Assembly (NCBI GenBank): GCA_002778195.1
Contig: PCDI01000001.1
Coordinates: 6,025,338 to 6,089,337, forward strand
Length of the DNA: 64,000 nt
Origin: Raffaelea ambrosiae
Taxonomy: Eukaryota > Ascomycota > Sordariomycetes > Ophiostomatales > Ophiostomataceae
Direction: 5' to 3'
Within the stretch, counting starts at the first letter, position 1; each line of letters starts with the position of its first letter. Below the pieces are notes generated by a model that did no database searches, was not told where the DNA came from, and saw only the letters and a list, made by a program, of their open reading frames with translations. The position numbers and the translations under genes were made by a program. Below are positions 11,175 through 20,654 of the stretch, in pieces.

Positions 11175-12991
11175 CTACATCCTCTCACGCCGCCGTGGCG
11201 CGGCACGGATAATGTCGTCCACCCGGAGAAGCAACTGTATCTTGTCAGTCCAATGTCCGGCAGCACCTAATAACTGCAAATGATTTCAGTGTGTCTTACC
11301 TCTGCTGCTTCGCTGGCCGACGACACAACTGCCCTCTTCAGCTTGTAGCTCTCGACAACGCCAAGATCCCGCATGTCTGCCAGCCCGCCACCCGGCGAGA
11401 AGAGGTCCAGACCGTACGTCATCATGCCGTCGTAGATGGCCTTCCGCAGTCGTGCCACGAGGTCACCCGAATCTAAACCCGCATTGTCTGCCAGGATTGT
11501 CGGCAGCTGTCGCAGCGCCACAGCGAATGCTCCCACGGCCAGCTGCTTCTTGCCCTCCACGCGCGTAGCCGCGCTCTCGACCGCCTTAGCCATCAGCATC
11601 TCGGCGCATCCACCACCCAGCGTCGTCCTCGGCTCCTTGACCGTCTGCGACAGCACGGCCAGCGCATCGTGCAGACTCCGCTCCGCCTCATCTAGGAGCT
11701 GCTCAGTAGCACCGCGCAGCACAATGGTGCAGGCGTTACCGGCAGCCACGCCAGAAAACTTGATTAACGTGTCCTCGCCAATGATGATCTCCTCGATGAG
11801 GTCACACTGGCCGAGCTTGACCAGCTCTGGATGATCGAAAGTGGAGGCGATCTCGCCGCCTGTGACGAGCGCCAGCCGCTCGATGCCATCAAAGTCGGCA
11901 TGCTCAATCGACATGATTCCGGCATCCGCAAACAGTTGCTCGGGCCAGTTGTAGATCAACTGTCGGTTGATGAAACAGTTGATGCCGTGGCCTTTAATCT
12001 TTTCGACCTTGGCCTTCATCTTCTCCCTCTCTGCCTTCTCAAGGTCCGCCAATTTGGCCGTCGAATTGACCTTGACGCGAGCGCCAAAGATCTTTACCTT
12101 GTCAGTGTCCATCGATGTGTTGGCAATCAGAATCTTGGCCTTCTCCAGCCGTTTTGGCTGGTTGACGCCAATTTTCTTGTCCAGAATGAACCCCTCATCC
12201 AGGTACGACTCGCTCAACTTGCCGCCCGTCTTCTTGATGATCTGGATGTGGCTCAGGTCCACCGAGTTCCTCAGCCGCAGGACGGCATCGCAGGCAAGCT
12301 CGGCAAAGTGGTCGCGGTCTTGTGCCAGAATCTTGGAGCTCAGCGTTGTGCGGGCAATGGCCAGGAGATCTTTCCGGAACGCCTCCTGATCCCTGCTGTG
12401 ATCGACTGCCGACCTCTCTAGCGCGTCCAGGGCAGCGCGACTGGCTATTCTGTAGCCCTCGATGATCGTCTGTGGATGGATTTTCTTGTCGACAAGCTTC
12501 TCAGCCTCGCGCAGGAGCTCCGCAGCCAGCACCGCAACCGACGTGGTGCCGTCGCCTACTTCGTCGTCCTGTACCTTGGAAATGTTCACCAGGACCTTGG
12601 CAGCCGCGTTGTCCAGAGCGATCGACTTCAATATTGTTGCACCGTCATTTGTGACAATGATGTCTCCTGTCGATCTGTAATACAGAAAGAAGTATATGTC
12701 AGCCTTGCAGGTCTCTTGAGGTGGATGATATGTATGTTCGGGGTGGGGGGGGCGGTAATAAATGCACATACGCAGACTGCAGAATCTTGTCCATTCCCTT
12801 CGGCCCCAGCGTGCTCTTTACAAGATCTCCTACTGCGATCGCTCCCACAAATGCTGACAGACGGGCATTCTCGCCCTTCTCCTCAGTCGTCCCCTCGTCG
12901 AAAATCTGTGTAGGACTGAATGAAGCCTATGATATTGCGTTAGAACAGACTCCTAAACGTAGAAATATTTTGCAAATAAATAACATACCAT
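11175..12991 (-). CDS. CCT2: T-complex protein 1 (CCT/TRiC) subunit beta
   Basis: ATPase subunit of the cytosolic group II chaperonin that folds actin, tubulin and WD proteins. Exons on the minus strand: 12991-12989, 12926-12772, 12674-11300 and 11234-11175; 530 residues, the usual length. Exon 1 codes only the initiator Met; after the 62-nt intron (gtatgt..atag) the protein reads ASFSPTQIF. Motifs: LGPKGMDKIL (41-50), NDGATIL (62-68), DDEVGDGTTS (89-98), and the C-terminal SYKLKRAVVSSASEAAE followed by LLLRVDDIIRAAPRR. That LLRVD...RAAP end and the N-terminal pattern fit the beta subunit rather than other CCT subunits. An open frame extending to 12769 runs into intron 2 and is an artefact. 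It is transcribed divergently from eIF3b. Confidence 0.93.
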
Positions 12992-13495
12992 AACTGTGTG
13001 TGTGGAAGGTAGAGAGAATGGGGGGGTTGACGACAGGCTCGTGGGCGGCTCTTTACCAGCTTCGAAGGGTTCAGAAGCTGTTGCCTTGATTTTGCTTTCG
13101 ATGCCTGTTAGCTCCTTGTTGGTAAGGCCGTTATGTTTTTTTTTTTTTCCCTGCCCCAAGGTACCCCCCTCTATTATGGAAAATTGTTTTTACTGACCCG
13201 AGCACAGGTACCGGATTAACCTACCACCGCCTACTTTCAGGCAAAGTAGTGCGGGGCTCGAAAGACCCGCTCCACATTTGCACACTTTGAAGCAGCGGAA
13301 AAAAAATATCGTCGCGATTCAGGCAAGAAGTCAACTGTCTGCGTTCAGCCCGACATCATTTGGTCATCTTTTCGACACAGCCACAGCCACTGCGAACGAA
13401 TACACAACACAAAAATAGCACGGAAGTTACAGAAGGCCACACAGTCGAACTAGAGACTCTTGGAATAATCCGTTCAGATACCGGCTTTGCCCAAC
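12992..13495. promoter_or_regulatory. Shared divergent promoter of CCT2 and eIF3b
   Basis: 504 bp separate the two start codons. It contains a G7 run near 13020, a T run at about 13136-13148 on the plus strand, and a C-rich stretch near 13163. Bidirectional control of two protein-synthesis/folding genes is inferred from layout only. Confidence 0.55.
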
Positions 13496-15894
13496 ATGGC
13501 GCCTTCTTTCGACCACCTGCGGGACGCTGACCTCGACGAAGATGAGTTCGATGAGGATGAGGTAGACATCTCAGACCTGCGCGCCAAGTACGAGGTTCAG
13601 CTGGAACAGGGATTTGACACATTTGTTGTCATTGATGGCCTGCCAAAGGTCGACGCGGATCAGAAGCCGAAGCTGGTCAAGTTTTTGCTGAAGAAGCTCA
13701 CTGCTGTCGGCCGGACAAAGGAGGACATGATTGAGATGCCCATGGGTCCGGACGGAAAGTCTCTGCAGTAAGTCAATTGGAAGTAGCTGTGTGCTTGGGT
13801 ATATTGGTTGTGGGAACTTGCAGCCGTACAGAAGCTAACAGAGCGGGTGCTAGGTTCGCTTTTGTTGAGTACTCCTCTGCCGGCGAGGCCGCAGCCGCAG
13901 TTCGCCAGCTCGACAACGTTCCTCTCGACAAAAAGCACATCCTACGGGTTAACAAGCTGACGGATATTGAGCGGTACGGTCGTGAGGGTCGCATCGACGA
14001 CGAGTACCACCCCCCCGAGATCGATGACTTCGAGCCGCGTGACCATTTGCGGTCCTTCATGGCCGACCCCAGTGGCCGTGGCCGCGACCAGGTCGTCATG
14101 TACCGCGGCGACAATGTCGGAGTGTTCTGGAGTAACGAAAAGGACAACCCGGAGAACATTGTCGACCGCCCCAACTGGACCGAGAGCTTTGTGCAGTGGT
14201 CGCCTCTCGGCACATTCCTAACCTCCATCCACCCCCAGGGTGTGCAGCTTTGGGGCGGTCCCAAATGGGACCGTCTCGGCAGATTTCCCCATCCCTTTGT
14301 CAACCTCGTCGCTTTCTCGCCTCAAGAGAACTACCTCGTCACCTGGTCTGCGCGGCCGATCTCCATCCCCGACGAGGGCCACCCAGCTCTGGCGCTGGAC
14401 GACGACGGCAAGAACTACGTCATCTGGGACATTCAGACCGGCAAGCCGCTGCGGTCGTTTGCCAACATCGATCTTCCAGGGTCAAATGAAGAGGGTGCCA
14501 AGCAGCGCAAGTTCCCGTGGCCAGCGTTCAAGTGGTCCTCAGACGACAAGTACGTTGCGCGGTTAACACAGGGCACGGCCATCTCGGTCTACGAGCTGCC
14601 GCGGATGAACCTGCTGAACAAGACCACGATCAAGATCGAAGGCGTGATGGACTTTGAGTGGGCTCCCGCAAAGCCACAGCGCGATGGCGTCAAGACCTAC
14701 GAGCAGCTGTTCTGCTACTGGACGCCCGAGATTGGCAGCAACCCGGCCAAGGTCGGCCTGATGAGCATTCCATCAAAAGAGATTGTGCGCACTTTGAACC
14801 TGTTTAGTGTTACGGATGCGAAGCTGCACTGGCAGTCCGATGCCGGCTACCTCTGTGTCAAGGTCGACCGCCACTCCAAGTCCAAGAAGTCGCAGGCTAC
14901 CACCCTGGAGATCTTCCGTATCAAGGAGAAGGGTGTCCCTGTCGAGGTGCTAGACACGATCAAGGACACTGTCATCAACTTTGCCTGGGAGCCAAAGGGC
15001 GATCGGTTTGTCATTATTACAACGTCGGAGCCTGTTGGCGGTGCAACACAACCTAAGACCTCAGTCTCGTTCTATTGCCCCGAGAAGGTCAAGGGTAACG
15101 CCGTAGGCAACTTCAAGCACTTGCGCACGCTGGAAAAGAAGAACAGCAACGCCATCTACTGGTCGCCCAAGGGACGCTTCGTCGTCATCGCCACCGTTCA
15201 TAACCAGCAGAGCTCCGAACTTGAGTTCTACGACATGGACTTTGAGGGCGAAAAACCAGAGTCTGACAAGGACATGACTGCCAACCTGCAGCTGATGAAC
15301 ACCGCCGAACACTACGGCGTGACCGATGTTGAGTGGGATCCGTCTGGCCGGTTTGTTGCCACCTGGGCGTCTGCCTGGAAGCACAGTGTAAGCTACCAAC
15401 GCCCGGGTTCGCTGTTTGCACCCACTATCTTTTCCCTGGATCATGTTCGCTAACTATTACTGTAGATGGAAAACGGATACCACCTGTACGATTTCCGTGG
15501 GGAGCTGCTGCGGGAGGACCACATCGACAAGTTTAAGCAGTGGCAGTGGCGGCCCCGTCCACCCACTCTGCTGACGAAGGAGGAGCAGAAGTCGATCCGC
15601 AAGAACCTTCGCGAGTACTCGCGCGTATTCGACCAGGAAGATGCCGAGCGGATAGCCGGTGCCGATCAAGAGGTCGTTGACAACCGCCGCCGCCAGCTGG
15701 AGGCATGGCTCCAATTCCGCGAGGCTGTCGAGCGGGACCTCGCGGAGGAGCGTGAGGAACTGGGCGTGCCAGATAACCTGGTGGACAAGCTGCTCCAGAA
15801 GAAGACGGCCGAGCTGGAATCAGGAGCGGAGGAACAGGTCATCGAGGAGATTGTGGAAGAGGTCATCGAGGAGACGGAGGAGATTGTGCAGTAG
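13496..15894 (+). CDS. PRT1: Translation initiation factor eIF3 subunit b (Prt1)
   Basis: Scaffold subunit of eIF3, which binds the 40S subunit and recruits eIF3a/g/i. Exons: 13496-13767, 13854-15387 and 15466-15894; introns gtaagt..ctag and gtaagc..gtag; 744 residues, normal for fungi. An acidic N-terminus leads into an RRM at about residues 40-125 (FVVIDGLP; RNP1-like FAFVEYSS, formed across intron 1). A WD-type beta-propeller follows with family signatures: FVQWSPLGT, GVQLWGGP, FPHPFVNLVAFSP, NYLVTWSARP and FDFEW/NFAWEP-type repeats. The tail is a charged helix ending in a repeated EEIVEE/EEVIEE pattern, the region that in other fungi contacts eIF3i/g. The start is the ATG at 13496; upstream near-cognate codons are ignored. 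Confidence 0.96.
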
Positions 15895-16835
15895 AGGGGT
15901 TAGGACAAGGCAAGGCTGGTATGATGGCGCTGAGATACAAAAAACGCATGTGCCAACGGGTATTGCAAAGTGGCGTGGGCCCGTCAAAAAGTTTACAATT
16001 AGCTATTACAATTGTGTATTACACGGATAATGCGAAACCGGGATTTTAGTTATTACTGAGACTCCTGTCTTGATTATCAGAAACATCCGGCAAAGAAGCA
16101 AGCAAAAAAAAAGCAGAAACAGGATTGACGGGACGAGGCACAACGGGGGTGTCCGATTGGCTGGCTGGCAAGTGGACTGGGTGCAGGCCTGATTTTCCTG
16201 CCGGCACCCCGGCGTACTCCTGGGCTTGGCCAACACTTGGCTACCTGTCAGGCGCCCTAACACGCCGTCGGCGCCGACAGCACTGGACAGGAACCCCGGT
16301 CAGCCCGGAAACACCTCTCATTTCTCCTGGGAAGGGGTGACCGGCGCTGCTCCTGGCCGCACCTGCCTTTCCCGGCAATTTCGATCAGACAGGGAGGGGA
16401 AACAAAGGATGGATGTGCCGGTGGCCCCCCTCTCCCTTGTCTCCTGCCCCTTGCTGGTTCCACAAATCCGAGCACTTCCTGTCACACCTCCCCCAGATTG
16501 CAACAGCAAACAGGCACCTTGGCGCCTTCCATCTTGGAAGAATCGCGATTGGAGCCATTATGATTTTCCATTTCCACCTAGGATATTGTTGGCAGATGAC
16601 TGCACAAACTACTTAAGCAGAAGATTTAGGCTAAAAATGCGCACCTTTTGCTTCTAAAGTCATTCTCACGAACTTTTACTTCTCAACCATCCAACTTCTT
16701 CCCGGCCTTTCTCCATTTACCACCATTGGCCTCCTGGTGTCCATTCCTTTGTACCTTGTCCCGGCCTTTCGTCTTGTTGATAAGCTGGCTTCTTCCTTTC
16801 GTTTTCGATACTCTTTAATTGTCCTTCATTGCAAA
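15895..16835. other. Intergenic: eIF3b 3' flank and CVNH promoter
   Basis: About 940 bp. The last 250 bp are pyrimidine-rich, a common fungal leader composition. No coding region supported. Confidence 0.5.
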
Positions 16836-17381
16836 ATGGTTCTTCTACAACTCTTCATCGCTTCTGCCATCTCGGCAGGCACTGCTTTGGCTGTGCCTCT
16901 GGCTGGGCCTCCGGCTAGCACATCCAACTTCAACGCCAGCTGCACGAATTTTTCTCTTGGCACTGGACTTCAGGGCACTGCTAACATGCTTTCTGCGACC
17001 TGTTATTCGGATAAAGCGACTAAGGTCAACTCGACCCTGGACCTCAGCCAGTGTCTTGGCATCGACTACACAACGGCACACTTGGCGTGGTCGCACCTGT
17101 AAGTTGTTCTTCTCTCTCTGTCCTTGATAGCTATGAACGACGTTCTAAGTTTCCCCCCTAGTGGAAAATATGCACAATACTGCTCATCCTGCTCTCTTGT
17201 CGAAACGACATTCAGCTGCACCTGCTCGAACGACGGTATCACTGCCAACTCGACCAAAGACTTGAGTACGTCCAACTCTGTGCATTCTCTAATTGTGCCT
17301 ATGACCACCATTTGATCTAACATTTCGTCTTAAGGCGAGAATATCGGGAACCAGAACGGAAATTTGGTTTGTGACATCTAG
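16836..17381 (+). CDS. Secreted cyanovirin-N homology (CVNH) lectin-like protein
   Basis: Small predicted carbohydrate-binding protein. Exons: 16836-17098, 17162-17265 and 17335-17381; introns gtaagt..ctag and gtacgt..taag; 137 residues. A signal peptide fills residues 1 to about 20 (MVLLQLFIASA..ALA). The CVNH fold is recognised from its two tandem halves: NFNASCTNFSL.. LSATC...LDLSQCLGID, then KYAQYCSSCSL...FSCTC...KDLSENIGNQNG. Cysteines sit at the positions that pair within each half. The chain ends LVCDI, as in other fungal CVNH proteins. Sugar specificity cannot be read; fungal CVNH proteins typically bind oligomannose-type or other glycans. The exon joins restore the second half exactly, which supports the model. 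Confidence 0.85.
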
Positions 17382-18003
17382 ACCATAATCTCCTGTAGCG
17401 AGCGAGCAGCACGAGTGAAGGGGACATCTGACTGTCAGACGCATTGTGCTTCTCCATATATATATATATATACATTCTTCTTCTCTCTTCTTTTCTTTCA
17501 ATCTGGTCTCGGGGTATGCTGTGCTGGATGCACCCACCGTCTAGGGCCCGTATTCCCATATATATCGAGAGACTTGGTCGGGTGACATCATAGGTTTTGT
17601 CATTGCTCTTTCTGTTTGTCTTCCAAACATCATCTTGAAACTCACCAATATCGAAAACTATGCTCCTTCTCATTTTCATGCCCATGCTGCTGCCTGGAGA
17701 CTAGTCACATAGTATATCCAAGACAAAATGCCCACAAAAAATGACAGTTTGGTGTTTGAAGGCGGCTTTCCCACTAACTACAGCTCTGGCCCAACTTACC
17801 ATCTGACAGAAATTTGAGGTCAATGTGAGCACTGCTCGGAGAAATGAATGCACTCCACCAAAATTAACTAGACATCAACGCAGATCTGAACACTATCACG
17901 GGCGAAATCCGCGAGTATGATATCGCATGAACTCGCCAAAAAACAATACTGGTTCTTCAATCTCAAGATACTGACAGAAATCTCGTTATAGAAACTGGAT
18001 ACT
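17382..18003. other. Intergenic with (TA)n tract and possible decayed CVNH-like fragment
   Basis: It contains a TA dinucleotide run at about 17456-17472. Between about 17727 and 17930 short open stretches in different frames resemble the CVNH pattern (NYSSGPTYHLT, then ADLNTITGE) but are interrupted by a TGA and frame changes. The same segment might instead supply an upstream exon to the next gene: an intron gtatga..atag ending just before 18004 would be in frame. Confidence 0.3.
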
Positions 18004-19305
18004 ATGCCACCCCATCGCAGCCGTCGAAAATACAACATGAATGTTATGCTCCCGTTCCTAAGAGAAATTTGGGCGCGGAAATATTTAAAAAATAAGCTGC
18101 AAGAGATGCTGGCCGCATACGAGACTCGTCGACAAGAGCTGATAGATGTGTCCGACCAGCTCGCCAGACTTCAAGGCGGATACTCCAAAGACGCATGGGC
18201 TGCTTGGACGAAGCAAGAAGCAAAGAGAATCCGAAAGTATTTGCGACACGAAAAACGCGTCCTGGGAAAACAATCCAAAGCCCGCCAAAAGAAAGAGGAG
18301 GCACTTCGCTTAGAGCAGGACCTGGTCATACAGCGAGCGAGCGAACAGAGAATCATGGAGAAAAAACCAAAGGTAGAAAACACAAAAAAGCCTGGAAAGC
18401 GGCCGACGGTATTTCAGCAGTCAAGTTCGTATCTCGCGTGGTCTGGGCAAGTGCTCGATGGCAAACCCTTTGAGGAAGTAAGATTTTTTGACGCTGGAGA
18501 CAACCTTGAATACTGCATGCTAATGTCTACCCAAATTGCAACTGGATGAACAGTGTATGACTCATATGGCATGCAACTTGGCTGAGAAGGATTTTGAGGA
18601 TTTTGATGATTTTGATTTTGGGGCTGTCACAAAGTTTCAGTCCCCGGCCGAATACATGGGACATAATGTTGTGTGCATAGACGACACCACGAAAGGTGGA
18701 ACAACTCTGCAGGAGACAGAGACTGCGACTGCGCCCAAAGAGAAACGACGGCAAGGTCTCCAGAAACAAGTGAAGCCAGATTGGAACCCGGGTCATATCA
18801 CAAATTTCTTCGGCACAACTGACCTCGACCAGAGACTCCTCGAAGCGAGCAAGAATGCACAACACATGGCTGAACAGGCACGACTAGATCGGCGAAATCA
18901 GATCTTGTTTCATGCTCTGGGATCGATTGGGGGTATCCCCAGGCCAAATGGATATTGTGGGAACAAGTTTCTTTTGTCTGGTCAATTCATTGCTGCTGAC
19001 GATGATAAACAGCCCCAGGTTACCGCAGCAAGCAGCAGGGCCGTGTGTCCGGCCCCAAGAATACCAAGAAAAACAATAGACCCCACACAGAAGAACAGGA
19101 ATGTGTCTATGATTTCAGCTCCGATTCCAGTTCAGATTCAGACTCTGAGGAGACTGGAAAGTTCTTGAAGAAACTAGGAGTATTCAAGGAAAAGGGATTG
19201 CGTGGCGTGATGCAGCCTCCACTGGCACTACAGACAAAGATGAAGGATAACGTCAATCCTCAGGTACAGGAATACCAGGAAGAAACTGATTTTGGCTTCA
19301 GCTGA
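18004..19305 (+). CDS. Hypothetical protein, Lys/Arg-rich, three exons
   Basis: I do not recognise this family. Exons: 18004-18477, 18554-18932 and 19013-19305, giving 381 residues. Both introns have good signals: gtaaga..acag with a TGCTAAT branch site, and gtatcc..acag with a GCTGAC branch about 15 nt before the acceptor. Each restores the frame, so what looks like frameshifts between three overlapping frames is splicing. The N-terminal third is basic and probably helical or coiled coil (KQEAKRIRKYLRHEKR). An acidic FEDFDDFDF patch follows exon 2's start, and the C-terminal part has an acidic Ser/Asp run (DFSSDSSSDSDSEE) that looks phosphorylatable. There are no membrane segments. The true start may lie further upstream via an extra intron. 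Base composition is more AT-rich than in the flanking genes. It could be a lineage-specific nuclear protein; function is not assigned. Confidence 0.5.
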
Positions 19306-20654
19306 CTCGATTGTGGAATCCGACTCTAGGACAACAGAATCATTCTCGACAAAGCTGGGAGCTGTTCAAGAAGCATAGTTACAAACAGCCACAAAGCTGC
19401 CAGCGAAGCCACAACAGAATTCTCTGTCAATAGCGGAAAATAGAGTCTCCCATGGAGCCACAGCAAGCAGTATATCAGCAAACACACTTCAGGAAGGCAG
19501 CATGGAAGATAAATCTAGTCCAGATCAGAAGGGGGGGGGGGGGGTATTCCGTCAGAGCATAGGTCTTTCTCTCCTAGTGTCATGAAAGGGCGTTATAGGA
19601 AGCGCGGGAAGTTTAGAAGGGACAGGAAATAAAGCGAAAAGAGCGGGAAGACATTCCGGGGCTCTCTGGGAGATGACGAAAGCGCAGGGCTCTTGACAGT
19701 GGATGTGAATTATATCTGGAAGATTTCTTCGTTTTCCTATACACACGTTTCTTTCCGGATTTATCACGACTAATTCCTACAACAAGTAGGAACTTCTAAA
19801 GACAGTTTTCAAGCTATAAGAATGTCCGCGATCTCAAGCTGGTTTTGCTACTGTGGCATGATCCTGCGTGGTTGTAGGTATGGGGCAGCTTACGGCCAAA
19901 CGAGCGTGTGCTGTTCAGAAAGTGAAGTAGCAGGTTGTCCATGGTCTGTGCCATATTATCAGGTTTGGCCAATGAGAATTTGGGACTTACATGTTACCCT
20001 ATCCAAACCTGCTCTAATAGGCCTGTGCATTGTTCAGCAAATGTGACGTACGACAGGTCACCCATGTTTGGGGAAACAATAAAACAATCAGAATTCTCAC
20101 CTGGCCATGGATGCGTCATGACTGAAGCCGCCTGTGGGGAACAGAAACTACCATATTGTAACAAAGCATCAAACATCAAAATATTTGACCTGTCCCTGGT
20201 AAGCCTGCAACCTGTATAGGGGTGCTTTGATGTTGTTCATACCAGGTCCTCTGCTTGCACATCCGCGAGAAAGCAATGCATTTTATGGATAGACTGGTTG
20301 CGCCGACAAGTGACTGATCCGGATCCACGTGTACGGGCAGTTACAAAACCGTCCACTCGCAGGCCTGTCAGTTTGGCGGTATTAATGGCTCCACGCTCGG
20401 TGGGACTTTTGCCGAACAAGTTGTCAGTGGACTTTTTCATGATCGTGATAAGGCGGCTAATCAATTCGGGCCTGACTAGCCCGAGTGTAAAGGGTTGGCA
20501 CAGAGGAGGGGAAGGACGAAGTCGATTTACTGTTGGGGGGGGGGAGGGAGTAGTTTATTTTCTGCGGCTTGGTCTGCGGGAGGGGAGTTGTTGGACTAGA
20601 TCTGTAGTAATTATCGTCTAAACACGCAGACAGCAAAGGGCATCTTGAAAAACA
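19306..20654. other. AT-richer intergenic region with cysteine-rich fragments
   Basis: Contains a G homopolymer at about 19531-19542 and a second near 20535. Between 19822 and 20060 two overlapping frames encode cysteine-rich peptides, one with an LGLTCYPIQTCSNRPVHC stretch reminiscent of a class I hydrophobin C-terminus. No intact gene can be built. The last 350 bp are the rhamnosidase promoter and leader. Confidence 0.35.

Noticed and set aside
18536..19168. Apparent frameshifted pseudogene at 18.0-19.3 kb
   Set aside because: Two GT-AG introns with branch sites (18478-18553 and 18933-19012) restore one continuous frame, so decay is not needed to explain it.
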